The translations under genes and the position numbers were made by a program. A stretch of DNA of 64,000 bases from Gammaproteobacteria bacterium. GTDB taxonomy: Bacteria; Pseudomonadota; Gammaproteobacteria; Burkholderiales; Burkholderiaceae_C. The stretch covers positions 124,001 to 188,000 of the forward strand of contig JAHIYE010000021.1 in assembly GCA_018815325.1 (NCBI GenBank). The letters are read 5' to 3'. Shown piece by piece: positions 47,254 through 56,471 of the stretch. The notes under the pieces are model-generated. The model saw only the letters and a list, made by a program, of their open reading frames with translations. It made no database searches and was not told where the DNA came from. Numbering within the stretch: the stretch's first letter is position 1; each line of letters opens with the position of its first letter.

Positions 47254-47399
47254 GGTGTTGCCCGCTTGGCGCAGCATGTCAACGACCTGTTTCGCGCCAG
47301 GCCAGGACGCATGCGGCCAGCATAGCAGCGAAAGTTTCAAGAAGCATGTCATGCGAGGTGGATCAGCGCCGATATCGACGCCACGGCATAATGGGGGCC

Positions 47400-47756
47400 A
47401 TGCAATCCCTGCGCAACGCCCACCTCTTAGCCCGTTTCGTGCTGGTGTGGTTTGCGTTGTCCATCGGGGCGGCGGTTGCCTCGCCCATCATCAATCCGCA
47501 GGCCATGGAGCTCATCTGCTCCGGCTCGGGCGCGATGAAGGTGCTGATCAAGACCGACGATGGCGTGAAGGAAGTGTCGAGCCACACGCTGGACTGCCCG
47601 CTGTGCGCCAACCTCGGTGCACCACCACCGGTTGTGCACCTGTCGGCTGAGCCCGTGCAGCCACTGGCCTATGTGCTGCAGACGATTCCCGCGGCCGATA
47701 TTGCGTCGCTCACTGCTGCCCCGCCACCGGGTCGTGGCCCCCCGCTTTTCTCCTGA
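47400..47756 (+). CDS. DUF2946-type secreted protein, first gene of a copper-handling cluster
   Basis: 118 residues with a signal peptide (cleavage near AAVASP, about 28) and the DUF2946 pattern AMELICSGSGAMKVLI plus SHTLDCPLCANLG containing a CxxC pair. Such proteins usually sit beside copper-related outer-membrane receptors, as here (TonB receptor 79 bases downstream). They may bind or sense metal. ATG 47400 is favoured; an upstream frame would add 18 unrelated residues. Confidence 0.75.
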   Translation: MQSLRNAHLLARFVLVWFALSIGAAVASPIINPQAMELICSGSGAMKVLIKTDDGVKEVSSHTLDCPLCANLGAPPPVVHLSAEPVQPLAYVLQTIPAADIASLTAAPPPGRGPPLFS

Positions 47757-47757
47757 A

Positions 47758-47774
47758 CTATTGATTTCATAGCG
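47758..47774. repeat. Dispersed AT-rich palindrome, copy 5 (intergenic)
   Basis: CTATTGATTTCATAGCG, directly after the DUF2946 stop and before the TonB receptor gene; same element as copies 1-4. Confidence 0.65.
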
Positions 47775-47835
47775 CCTGCCGCCCGTTTCGTATGGGCTGC
47801 AGGTCGATTTGGCTTGATATTTCTGGAGATTTCCT

Positions 47836-50136
47836 GTGCGGAAACACCCACTTGCCCTGGCGCTGGCCATGGCATTCCCCTTGGCGGTTGTAGCCCAGTC
47901 GCTGCCGACAGACGAGGCGCCCGTGAAGACGCTCGGCATTGTGAGCGTGAGCAGCGGTCAGCCCAGTTCGCTCCCTACCCAGATCCCCACCACCATTGAG
48001 GGTGTGACACGTGAGCAGATCGAGGCCACCGTCAATGCCACCGACAGCGAGGACGCGCTCAAGTACCTGCCCAGTCTGCTGGTGCGCAAGCGCTACATCG
48101 GCGACTACAACCATGCCGTGCTGTCCAGCCGGGCTTCGGGCACCGGTAACAGCGCGCGCTCGGCCGTGTATGCCGACGGCATTTTGCTGTCGAACTATCT
48201 CGGCAACGGCGCAACTTATGCGCCGCGCTGGGGCATGGTCACGCCCGAGGAGATCGAGCGCGTCGATGTGATGTATGGCCCGTTCTCGGCCGCCTACCCG
48301 GGCAACTCGGCCGGTGCGGTGGTCGACTATGTGACGCGCATGCCAAAACAATTCGAGGCGCACATCAAGAGCAGCGTCTTCACCCAGCCTTTCGAGCTCT
48401 ACAACAGCAGTGAGACCTACAGCGGCAACCAGTCCAGCGCGTCCATGGGCAGCAGGAGCGGGGACTGGTCCTGGTGGGTGAACGTGAACCACACGGACAG
48501 TGCCGGGCAAGCCCAGACCTTTGCCACCAAGGCGCAGTCGGCCACCACCGGTGTCGCCGGCACGGCCGTGAGCGGGGCCGTGGCAGGGCTGGATCGGACC
48601 AACACCCCCTGGTACATCCTGGGCACCAATACCCAGTACCACACGCAGCAGGATCACGCCAAGCTCAAGCTGGCCTACGAGGTGACATCCACATTGCGCG
48701 CCAGCTACACGCTGGGCTATTGGGACAACACATCCGACGGCAACCCGCAGACCTATCTGCGCGACGCGGCTGGCAACCCGGTTTATGCCACGGCCAGCAA
48801 CGTGGTCAACATCAATGGCCAGAACTACAACATCAGCGGCCTGTTCAATGCGTCGAGGGAGCGTCTGACACATGTCATGCACGGCTTGTCGTTGAAGACA
48901 CATACCCAGGGTGAGTGGGACTGGGAGCTTGCCGCCAGCCAGTACGGCTACAGCACGGACCTGCAGCGCAATGCCACCCTGTCCACTACGGTAGGTCTCA
49001 CGGGCGGGGCGGGCACCATCACGGACCAGAACGGTACGGGCTGGCGCACCCTGGCTGCCAAAGCCACCTGGCGGCCCCAGGGGCTGCAGGGCGCGCACAT
49101 CGTGGACATGGGCGTGCAGCAGGAAAACTATGCGCTGCGCATTCTGAAGTCCAACATCGCCGGCAACTGGCTCAGCGACCCGGCAGGTTCGTTGAACAGC
49201 GATGTGGGCGGACTCACGCAGATGCAAAGCCTCTATGGGCAGGACAGCTGGGCCTTTGCGCCGAACTGGAAAACCGTGCTGGGCGCGCGCGTGGAAAACT
49301 GGCAGGCCAAAGGGGGCTTTACCCGTACCGCCTCCAGCGCACGGGACTATGCGGACCGCAACGAAACCCATGTCTCGCCCAAGGCCGCGCTGGCCTACCA
49401 GTACACGGCGGACACGGTGCTCAAGCTCTCGACCGGGCGGGCCGTGCGCATGCCCACGGTGCAGGAGCTCTATGGCGCGACCAGCGGCGTGTTGACGGTG
49501 GTGAACGACCCGCTGCTCAAGCCCGAGAAATCCTGGACCACTGAGCTCTCGGCCGAGAAAGACCTCGGCAATGCGCTACTGCGTGCCACCCTGTTTTATG
49601 AAGCCTCGCGCGATGCACTGTATTCGCAGAGCAGTGTGGAAGGCGGCTCGGTGGTCACGCGGATCCAGAACGTCGGTGCCATCCACACGAGCGGGCTGGA
49701 GCTGGCCTTTCAGGGGGCCGATGTGCTGAAGAAAGGACTGGATGTGTCGGGCAGCCTGACCTATGCCGATTCGCGCATTGTCGAGAACAGCGGCTATGTC
49801 GTGACCCCGGGGGACACCATTGGCCAGTACCAGCCACGTGTGCCCCTGTGGCGTGCCACTGCGCTGCTGAGTTACCGGCACGACGCGCAGTGGACAACGT
49901 CGCTGGGCGCACGCTACAGCGGAGACCAGTACTCGACCCTCAACAACGCCGACGTGAACGGCTTTGCCTATATGGGCGCGAGCCGCTACTTCACAACCGA
50001 CCTGCGTGTGCGCTACCGCATTGACCGGCAATGGACGGCGGCCTTCGGCATCGACAACCTCAACAACTACCAATACTGGAACTTCCACCCGTACCCACAA
50101 CGCAGCTACATGGCCGAGCTCAAGCTCGACATCTAG
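47836..50136 (+). CDS. TonB-dependent receptor, probably for copper (OprC-like)
   Basis: 766 residues. Signal peptide to about 21 (VVAQS), plug domain (about 45-165: ALKYLPSLLVRKRYIGDYNH, SRASGTGNSARSAVYADGI, VTPEEIERVDVMYGPFSAAYPGNSAGAVVDYVTR) and a 22-strand barrel to the end. Copper receptors of the OprC type share the MYGPFSAAYPGNSAGAVV region. The start is GTG 47836, with GGAG some bases upstream. The neighbours (DUF2946, YcnI, PCuAC) all point to copper. It takes energy from TonB-ExbB-ExbD, not in the window. The C-terminal residue is Ile rather than the common Phe. Confidence 0.85.
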   Translation: MRKHPLALALAMAFPLAVVAQSLPTDEAPVKTLGIVSVSSGQPSSLPTQIPTTIEGVTREQIEATVNATDSEDALKYLPSLLVRKRYIGDYNHAVLSSRASGTGNSARSAVYADGILLSNYLGNGATYAPRWGMVTPEEIERVDVMYGPFSAAYPGNSAGAVVDYVTRMPKQFEAHIKSSVFTQPFELYNSSETYSGNQSSASMGSRSGDWSWWVNVNHTDSAGQAQTFATKAQSATTGVAGTAVSGAVAGLDRTNTPWYILGTNTQYHTQQDHAKLKLAYEVTSTLRASYTLGYWDNTSDGNPQTYLRDAAGNPVYATASNVVNINGQNYNISGLFNASRERLTHVMHGLSLKTHTQGEWDWELAASQYGYSTDLQRNATLSTTVGLTGGAGTITDQNGTGWRTLAAKATWRPQGLQGAHIVDMGVQQENYALRILKSNIAGNWLSDPAGSLNSDVGGLTQMQSLYGQDSWAFAPNWKTVLGARVENWQAKGGFTRTASSARDYADRNETHVSPKAALAYQYTADTVLKLSTGRAVRMPTVQELYGATSGVLTVVNDPLLKPEKSWTTELSAEKDLGNALLRATLFYEASRDALYSQSSVEGGSVVTRIQNVGAIHTSGLELAFQGADVLKKGLDVSGSLTYADSRIVENSGYVVTPGDTIGQYQPRVPLWRATALLSYRHDAQWTTSLGARYSGDQYSTLNNADVNGFAYMGASRYFTTDLRVRYRIDRQWTAAFGIDNLNNYQYWNFHPYPQRSYMAELKLDI

Positions 50137-50174
50137 GCCCCATCTCAGATGGGCACAAGAAAACAGAGAACACC

Positions 50175-50723
50175 ATGACATTCACATTTACTATCAAATC
50201 TATAGCTTTCTTCGCAATATTGACGGGGGCTGGTGCCGCTTTTTCCCATGTTGTGCTGGACGAGCCGGTGGCCCTGGCCGGTAACAGCTACAAGGCTGCC
50301 CTGCGCGTGAGCCATGGCTGCGCGGGTTCGCCCACGACCGCCATCACCGTGCGGCTGCCCGCAGGATTTCAAGGCGCCAAGCCCATGCCCAAGCCGGGCT
50401 GGAACCTGAGCATCCGGCGCGAAAAACTGGCCCAGCCCTACAGCAGCCACGGCAAGCAGATAACAGACGACGTGAGCGAAATCCGCTGGACAGCGGCCAC
50501 GCCAGCCAACTGGCTGCCCGACGCCTACTTTGACGAGTTCGTGTTGCGCGGCACGCTGCCACCCACCGCAGGGGCTCTGTGGTTCAAGGTGCTGCAAACC
50601 TGCGAGACGGGCCAACTGGACTGGTCGCAGCTGCCGCGGGAGGGCACGTCCACTCAGGGGCTGACTTCACCCGCAGCGCTGCTTGAACTGCTGCCCTCTG
50701 GACCGACCAGTCATCAGCATTGA
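50175..50723 (+). CDS. YcnI-like copper-binding protein (DUF1775)
   Basis: 182 residues. The signal peptide (about 1-23, ending GAAFS) is followed at once by His in SHVVLDEPVALAGNSYKA. In YcnI the new N-terminal His of the mature protein binds copper with another residue. The domain has the family pattern AALRVSHGCAGSPTTAITVRLPAG and WNLSIRREKL. It lies 38 bases after the TonB receptor and is followed by a PCuAC gene. A copy of the dispersed palindrome lies in the signal sequence (50191-50207). Confidence 0.88.
   Translation: MTFTFTIKSIAFFAILTGAGAAFSHVVLDEPVALAGNSYKAALRVSHGCAGSPTTAITVRLPAGFQGAKPMPKPGWNLSIRREKLAQPYSSHGKQITDDVSEIRWTAATPANWLPDAYFDEFVLRGTLPPTAGALWFKVLQTCETGQLDWSQLPREGTSTQGLTSPAALLELLPSGPTSHQH
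50191..50207. repeat. Dispersed AT-rich palindrome, copy 6 (inside YcnI-like signal peptide)
   Basis: CTATCAAATCTATAGCT (reverse complement AGCTATAGATTTGATAG); translated in frame as part of the hydrophobic signal segment (TIKSIAFF). Confidence 0.6.
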
Positions 50724-50784
50724 AGCGACCTTTTCCATTCACTGTTTACCCCTTTTCTTTAAACTGTTTCACAAGGAGAAACTC

Positions 50785-51276
50785 ATGAAACTCAAAACTC
50801 TAGCCACCATTCTTGCCCTGGGCTGCGGCAGCCTGTATGCCCAGACCGTGGAGGTCAAGGACGCCTGGGTCCGCGCTTCCGTGCCCAGCCAGAAAGCCAC
50901 CGGGGCTTTCATGAAAATCACCGCCAAGGAAGACGCCAAGCTGGTGGCTGCTTCTTCACCGGTAGCCGGTGTGGTCGAGGTGCACGAGATGAAGATGGAA
51001 GGCGATGTCATGAAAATGCGTGCCGTTGCCGGTGGACTGGACCTGCCCGCTGGCAAGACGGTGGAGCTCAAGTCGGGCGGTTACCACGTCATGATGATGG
51101 ACCTGAAAACCGCGCTGAAGAAAGGCAGCTCCGTGCCACTGACGCTGGTGTTCAAGGATGCCAAAGGCGTTGAGAGCAAGGTCGAGCTTTCAGTTCCCGT
51201 GGCCGTGACGGCACCGGGCGCGGCGATGGGCGACAAGGCAGGCATGCCCGGCATGGCTGGCCACGGCCATCAGTAA
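50785..51276 (+). CDS. PCuAC-type periplasmic copper chaperone
   Basis: 163 residues with a signal peptide (cleavage near LYAQT, about 18) and the PCuAC copper motif: His and Met residues in VEVHEMKMEGDVMKMR and GGYHVMMMDLK, matching the H(M)X10MX21HXM signature. The C-terminal tail is Met/His/Gly-rich (MGDKAGMPGMAGHGHQ) and may bind more copper. It delivers Cu(I), for example to cytochrome oxidase CuA. AAGGAG precedes the ATG at 50785. Last gene of the copper cluster. Confidence 0.9.
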   Translation: MKLKTLATILALGCGSLYAQTVEVKDAWVRASVPSQKATGAFMKITAKEDAKLVAASSPVAGVVEVHEMKMEGDVMKMRAVAGGLDLPAGKTVELKSGGYHVMMMDLKTALKKGSSVPLTLVFKDAKGVESKVELSVPVAVTAPGAAMGDKAGMPGMAGHGHQ

Positions 51277-51308
51277 TGTGGGCGAAGGCTGCCCCGTATG
51301 GGGCGGCC

Positions 51309-51977
51309 TCAGAAGCCGATCAGGTTGCGCCGTACATGGCGCAGATGTTCCTGTGTGTGGGTAATGGCGGTGGCCAAGTCCCGGTCACGCAGGGCTGATA
51401 CCAGCTGGCGGTGCTCCTGCTGGTAGGCGGCACGGCGCTCTGGCGTCACGCTCTTGCGTTTGAGCATGCCCCATTCGCCTTGCGAGCGGGTCTGGTTCAT
51501 GAGCCGAAAGACGTTAGAGATGAAGGTGTTGTGCGCTGCTTCGGCAATCACCTCGTGCAGCAGTCCGTCCCAATGCTCAAACTCATCGAGCGTGTCAGCC
51601 TGCTCGGCACGCTCGCAGCACTGTTCCATCCTGGCAAAGTCAGCGGGGGTGGCGTTGCTGATCACCATCTCCACGATGGAGGGCTCCAGTGCCATGCGCG
51701 CTTCCATCAATTCCGCCGGGCTGGCGGCGGGCGCGGGCGAGCCGTCCAGGCCCGTCAGGGCCTGTTCGATCTGAGGGCTGACATAGGTGCCGCTGCCCAC
51801 GGTCTGGGTGATCAGGCCGGCCTCCTTGAGTTGCGCCAGCACCCGGCGCACGGTGGAGCGCCCCATGTTGAACTGGGAACAGAGTTCGCGTTCGGTCGGC
51901 AGCCTGTGTCCTGCGCGCCAGGTACCGGACTTCAGATTGGCGATAAGACTTTCCCGTAACAGGGCAAATGCGTCCAT
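51309..51977 (-). CDS. GntR-family (FadR/FCD subfamily) regulator
   Basis: 222-residue regulator from ATG 51977: winged helix-turn-helix (RAGHRLPTERELCSQFNMGR, then TVRRVLAQLKEAGLITQTVGSGTYV) and a C-terminal FCD ligand domain with ARMALEPSIVEMVI and FISNVFRLMNQTRS. Upstream in-frame starts are possible (GTG 51989 or earlier) and no clear ribosome binding site decides. Divergent from the FAH-type gene; two shared repeats between them suggest that it controls it. Acyl-like or sugar-acid inducers are common in this subfamily. Confidence 0.85.
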   Translation of the reverse strand: MDAFALLRESLIANLKSGTWRAGHRLPTERELCSQFNMGRSTVRRVLAQLKEAGLITQTVGSGTYVSPQIEQALTGLDGSPAPAASPAELMEARMALEPSIVEMVISNATPADFARMEQCCERAEQADTLDEFEHWDGLLHEVIAEAAHNTFISNVFRLMNQTRSQGEWGMLKRKSVTPERRAAYQQEHRQLVSALRDRDLATAITHTQEHLRHVRRNLIGF

Positions 51978-52013
51978 GGCAGCGTGAACAGGTTCAAAGT
52001 GAATGCCTGTGAA

Positions 52014-52132
52014 TTGTACCAATTCAGACCAATTGAGTGGGATGTTCGTGATGTTACCTAGATGCGCGCGCAGTTTCTTCGCATTCAGACCTCTATAATT
52101 GCTCAACCAAATCAATCCAAGTTGAACCAATT
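52014..52132. promoter_or_regulatory. Direct repeats TTGwACCAATT in the GntR/FAH divergent promoter
   Basis: TTGTACCAATT (52014-52024) and TTGAACCAATT (52122-52132) lie 108 bases apart, flanked by more CAATT elements (CCAATTGAG at about 52029, CAATTGAC overlapping the second). These are plausible binding sites for the GntR regulator. Confidence 0.5.
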
Positions 52133-52175
52133 GACTTGATTGCCAACATTTCAGTCATCCCTATCAGGAGCAATT

Positions 52176-53057
52176 ATGAAGATCGCACGCGTGGAGTTCG
52201 CCGGCAAGACCCGGCTCGCATTGGTTGATGAGCAAAAGCAGGAGGTGGCGCTGGTGGGGGGTGAACTGGCCGCACATCCGAACCCGATCCTGGCGATCAT
52301 CGAGCAGGGCATCAAGCCCATCACGCTGCTGGCGGCCGTCACGGAACACGTACCCATGGCGCAGGTGAAGTTCCTGGCCCCGCTGTCGGCTTTTCTGCGC
52401 AACCCGTTTGCCGTGGGCAAGAATTACCACGATCATGCGCTGGAGTTTGACAAGAGCGGCTTCAACGCCACCAGCGGTGCTTCGGCCATTCCCGCCTATC
52501 CGCAGATATTCACCAAGGCCACGACCACGCTGAATGGCCCGACCGACCCTATTCGCTTCAGCCCCCTGCATACGACCTCGGTGGACTACGAGGGTGAGAT
52601 CGGCGTGGTCATCGGTGCGGTGTGCCGCAACGTGAGCAAGGCCGATGCCATGAAGCATGTCTGGGGCTTCGTCGCCATGAACGACGTGACGGCACGCGAC
52701 CTGCAGAAGAACCACGCCCAGTGGTTTCTGGGCAAGTCGCTCGACGGCTTCTGCCCGCTCGGCCCCTGGATGACGACACGTGACGAAGCGCCAACCGACA
52801 TGCGCATGCAGACCTGGGTCAATGGTGAGCAGCGCCAGGACGCGCACATCTCCCAGCTGATCTTTGACGTGCCCACCCTGATTGAAACCATGTCGGCCGC
52901 CATGACGCTGCTGCCGGGTGACATCATCGCTACCGGCACCTCGGTGGGCGTGGGCGTGGGCTTCACACCCCCGAAGTTCCTGCGCCAGGGTGACGTGGTG
53001 CGTGTGGCCATCTCGGGCCTGGGCGAATTGAACAACCCGGTCGAAGAAATCATCTGA
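52176..53057 (+). CDS. Fumarylacetoacetate hydrolase-family protein (acylpyruvase type)
   Basis: 293-residue FAH-fold hydrolase/isomerase with PFAVGKNYHDHALEF, the metal-site acidic cluster TSVDYEGEIGVVIG (ExE) and Asp in GFVAMNDVTARDLQ, and the closing GDIIATGTSVGVGVGF. It would cleave or isomerise a 2,4-dioxo or hydroxy-keto acid in a catabolic pathway. CAGGAG precedes ATG 52176. Single structural gene downstream of the regulator divergon. Confidence 0.88.
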   Translation: MKIARVEFAGKTRLALVDEQKQEVALVGGELAAHPNPILAIIEQGIKPITLLAAVTEHVPMAQVKFLAPLSAFLRNPFAVGKNYHDHALEFDKSGFNATSGASAIPAYPQIFTKATTTLNGPTDPIRFSPLHTTSVDYEGEIGVVIGAVCRNVSKADAMKHVWGFVAMNDVTARDLQKNHAQWFLGKSLDGFCPLGPWMTTRDEAPTDMRMQTWVNGEQRQDAHISQLIFDVPTLIETMSAAMTLLPGDIIATGTSVGVGVGFTPPKFLRQGDVVRVAISGLGELNNPVEEII

Positions 53058-53211
53058 GCTCGCAGGCGTCGGCAGCCGCCATCGCGGCGCATCGGCCGGG
53101 GCGGAGCGGTTGATAAAAAAAGCTCCCGCTGCGGATGCGAGAAATTGCTGGGCGCGCAACGACGGTATGCACTAACATCGGCTCAAGCTGCAATGGCTGG
53201 GGCGGAGTGTT

Positions 53212-55800
53212 TTGTTGCATTCATATCTTCGACGATGGACAGGCATCATCCTTCTCGGTTTGGGGATGCTGTGGGTCGCCCTGCCGGCCCATGCGAAGGA
53301 GGTGCGCGTCGGGATCTACTCCAACGAGCCCAAGGTTTTTCTTGACCCGGCAGGGCAGCCGGCCGGCATTTTCGTCGATCTCCTGCAGGGCATGGCCCAG
53401 ATCGAGGGCTGGACACTGGTGTTTGTGCCGTGTACCTGGCAGGATTGCCTGAAGGCGCTGGAAGCGGGCCAGATCGACCTGATGCCCGATGTGGCCTATA
53501 CCGCAGACCGCGACAGAATCTTTGATTTTCACCAGGTACCGACCCTGCTGAGCTGGTCGCAGATTTACCGCAGTCCGGATGTGCAGATCGCCACCCTGTT
53601 CGATCTTTCCGGCAAACGCGTGGCCGTGCTGGAAGGCTCAATCCAGTCCGGCATCTTCACGGAGATGATGACCAGTTTTGGCGTCAAGCCGGAACTGGTG
53701 CCGGTCGCGACTCTGGACGAAGCGTTCAAGCGTGTCGCCGAGGGACGCGCCGATGCCGCAATAGCCAATTACTTTTATGGCAATGCGCATGCAGCGCGCT
53801 ACCAACTGGTGGAAACAGCCATCGTATTTCAGCCCTCGCGGCTTTTTTATGCCACGGCCGTGGGGCGCAACCATGACCTTTTGCGCGCCATCGACAGGCA
53901 TCTGCAGAGTTGGCAGGGAGATCCGAAGTCGCTGTATTTCACCGCCATGAAACGCTGGGTTGGCGCGCTGCCGCAACAGGTGGTTCCGGATGTGTTCTGG
54001 TGGAGCTTGATGACGGTGGGCGGGCTGCTGTCGCTGTCCATGCTGGCGGCGCTGCTGCTGCGTCGTCAGGTTGCGGCCAGAACCCAGCACCTGCTTGCGG
54101 CGAATGAGGAGATCGGGCGCTTCAAGACCATTTTTGACCATGCCACCTTTGCTGCCTGGATTGCCGAGCTGGGCGGCACGCTGACTTACGTCAACGCCCG
54201 TTGCGCCGAGCTGCACGGCATGCGTGTCGAAGACTTGCTGGGCAAGCGGTTTACGGTGTTTTATGCCGAAGACCAGCGTGCCGAAGCCCGCGCTTTCTGG
54301 AAGACGGTGCAGCATTCCGGCAGTGGAGAAGTCCATGAACTGTGGCATGTGGCACGTGATGGCAGAAGGTTTCCCATGCTGACCAGCGGTACCTTGCTGC
54401 GGGAAGGGAAGGGGGCGACGCCGTCTTTGCTGGCCTGCACGGCGGTGGATATCAGTGAGCGCAAGCAGGCCGAGGCGCAGATCAAGCAACTGGCCTACTA
54501 CGATGCCTTGACCGGCTTGCCCAATCGGCGTCTGCTGATGGAGCGTTTGCAGCATGCGCTCGATACCGGGGCACGCCGCGATGCGCGAGGCGCTGTGCTG
54601 TTCATCGATCTGGACCATTTCAAGACGCTCAATGACACGCTGGGACATGACGTGGGGGACCAGTTGCTGCAGGAGGTCGCGCGGCGAATTCAAACCCATG
54701 TCCGTGTAGGAGATACGGTAGCGCGACTCGGCGGAGACGAGTTCGTGGTGCTGATCGAGGACCTGAGCGACACTGCCAGGCCGCCGGTTGCCGTGGTGGA
54801 GGGGGTGGGCCAGAAGATCATGGCCGCCCTCAACCAGCCCTACCGGCTGGCGGGGGTGGAGCATCACAGCACGCCGAGCATTGGCGCCACGCTCTTCAAC
54901 TATGGCGAGGGGTCGGTGGATGAGCCTCTCAAGCAGGCCGATTTGGCCATGTACCAGGCCAAAGCGGCCGGGCGCAATACCATGCAGTTCTTTGATCCCG
55001 CCATGCAGACCGAGGTGGCGATACGGGCCGCGATGGAGAAGGACCTGCGTACGGCCTTGCAGGAGCAGCAGTTTCTCATCTACATCCAGCCGCAAGTGAA
55101 CCGGCAGGGCGATGTGTTTGGTGCCGAGGTGCTGCTGCGCTGGCCGCATCCTCAGCGCGGCATGGTGTCGCCGGGGGAGTTCATTCCGGTGGCGGAAGAC
55201 AGTGGCCTGATCGTACCGCTGGGGCAATGGGTGCTGGAGGCCGCATGTCTCCAGTTGCTGAGCTGGGCGGGGCGGCCCAGCATGAGCCACCTGACGCTGG
55301 CGGTCAACGTCAGCGTGCAGCAGTTCCGGCATCCTGATTTTGTGGCACAGGTACAGGCGGTGATCGACCGCACAGGCGTTGACCCGAGCCGGCTCAAGCT
55401 GGAAATCACCGAAAGCCTGCTCATGCTGAACGTGGAAGACATCATCGGCAAGATGACGGCCCTCAAGGCCGGGGGCGTGAGCTTCTCGCTTGATGACTTC
55501 GGCACGGGCTACTCCTCCCTGAGCTACCTGCGGCGTTTGCCGCTGGACCAGCTCAAGATCGACCAGTCCTTCGTACGCAATGTCTTCACCGATCCCAACG
55601 ATGCTGCCATCGTACGGGCCATCATCACCCTGGCACAAAGCCTGAGCCTGATGGTGGTGGCCGAAGGGGTGGAAACCGAGGTGCAGCAAACGTTTTTAAA
55701 TACCCATGGCTGCAATGCCTACCAGGGGTATCTGTTTGGCAGGCCGATGCCACCCAGCGAGTTCGATCGTTATATGTTGCAACAGCTGCCTTTGGAGTAA
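53212..55800 (+). CDS. Periplasmic-sensor SBP-PAS-GGDEF-EAL protein (c-di-GMP turnover)
   Basis: 862 residues: N-terminal signal, SBP_bac_3 periplasmic domain (about 27-255: EVRVGIYSNEPKVFL, LDEAFKRVAEGRADAAIANYF), one membrane segment (about 265-285), PAS (about 300-420), GGDEF (about 430-595) and EAL (about 610-860). GGDEF is intact at 507-511 with an upstream RVGD inhibition site. The EAL domain has E639-V-L and the catalytic segments LEITESLLM, LDDFGTGYSSLSYL, KIDQSF and VVAEGVET, so phosphodiesterase activity is plausible. The start is TTG 53212 or 53215 with GGAG nearby; no ATG gives a full signal peptide. Confidence 0.92.
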   Translation: MLHSYLRRWTGIILLGLGMLWVALPAHAKEVRVGIYSNEPKVFLDPAGQPAGIFVDLLQGMAQIEGWTLVFVPCTWQDCLKALEAGQIDLMPDVAYTADRDRIFDFHQVPTLLSWSQIYRSPDVQIATLFDLSGKRVAVLEGSIQSGIFTEMMTSFGVKPELVPVATLDEAFKRVAEGRADAAIANYFYGNAHAARYQLVETAIVFQPSRLFYATAVGRNHDLLRAIDRHLQSWQGDPKSLYFTAMKRWVGALPQQVVPDVFWWSLMTVGGLLSLSMLAALLLRRQVAARTQHLLAANEEIGRFKTIFDHATFAAWIAELGGTLTYVNARCAELHGMRVEDLLGKRFTVFYAEDQRAEARAFWKTVQHSGSGEVHELWHVARDGRRFPMLTSGTLLREGKGATPSLLACTAVDISERKQAEAQIKQLAYYDALTGLPNRRLLMERLQHALDTGARRDARGAVLFIDLDHFKTLNDTLGHDVGDQLLQEVARRIQTHVRVGDTVARLGGDEFVVLIEDLSDTARPPVAVVEGVGQKIMAALNQPYRLAGVEHHSTPSIGATLFNYGEGSVDEPLKQADLAMYQAKAAGRNTMQFFDPAMQTEVAIRAAMEKDLRTALQEQQFLIYIQPQVNRQGDVFGAEVLLRWPHPQRGMVSPGEFIPVAEDSGLIVPLGQWVLEAACLQLLSWAGRPSMSHLTLAVNVSVQQFRHPDFVAQVQAVIDRTGVDPSRLKLEITESLLMLNVEDIIGKMTALKAGGVSFSLDDFGTGYSSLSYLRRLPLDQLKIDQSFVRNVFTDPNDAAIVRAIITLAQSLSLMVVAEGVETEVQQTFLNTHGCNAYQGYLFGRPMPPSEFDRYMLQQLPLE

Positions 55801-55838
55801 GCTGCTGCGTATGGTCGTTCAATTTTCAAGGAGGGTTC

Positions 55839-56450
55839 ATGAGTGAAGCACCCCAGGCAGGCTTCGGCGCTTTTGTGCCCGGCTTCGATTTTCTGCAGAA
55901 CCTGGCCAAAGCGGCTAGCCAGGGCGGCGTGGCCAATCCATCCCAAGTCCCCAACATGAACAGCTGGGTGGCGCCAACCCTCAACCCGGAAGAGCTCGAC
56001 AAGCGAATCCAGGAGCTCAAGACCGTGCATTTCTGGCTGGAGCAGAACGCCAGGGCACTGACCGCCACGATCCAGGCGATGGAGGTTCAGAAAATGACAC
56101 TCTCAACGCTGTCGGGCATGAATGTCAAATTCGGCGAGATGGCCAGCGCCTTGGCACCCAAGGCCCCGGCAGGCAAGCCGCAGGAGAAGACGCCGGATGC
56201 AGACAAACCGGCAGCCAGGACATCTGCCAGAACGGGCAGCCCTGCCGGTGCGCCCGGTGCGGTGGATCCGGTGCAGCTGTGGAGCGCCTTGACGCAACAG
56301 TTCCAGCACATAGCCGCCACGGCCATGAAGGACGTGGCACGTAAAACGGTAGCCAGTGCTACCGACGCGCCAGCTGCGCCTGCCAAGAAAGCAAGGGCCA
56401 CACGCAAGCCCAGGGCTGCGGCGAAGAAGGCGCCAGGCCGGAGTCGCTGA
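55839..56450 (+). CDS. phaM: PhaM-like polyhydroxyalkanoate granule-associated protein
   Basis: 203 residues: short N-terminal segment with FVPGFDFLQNLAK, the PhaM core VAPTLNPEELDKRIQELKTV (about 47-66) followed by FWLEQNARALTATIQAMEVQKMTLSTL, a low-complexity linker, and a Lys/Ala/Arg-rich tail (AKKARATRKPRAAAKKAPGR) typical of DNA-binding PhaM. In Ralstonia PhaM binds PHB synthase and the nucleoid and divides granules at cell division. The ribosome binding site AAGGAGGG is strong. Same strand as the preceding EAL gene and the following FIST gene. Confidence 0.85.
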   Translation: MSEAPQAGFGAFVPGFDFLQNLAKAASQGGVANPSQVPNMNSWVAPTLNPEELDKRIQELKTVHFWLEQNARALTATIQAMEVQKMTLSTLSGMNVKFGEMASALAPKAPAGKPQEKTPDADKPAARTSARTGSPAGAPGAVDPVQLWSALTQQFQHIAATAMKDVARKTVASATDAPAAPAKKARATRKPRAAAKKAPGRSR

Positions 56451-56471
56451 GCAGATGCAGAGGGTCGTTTC

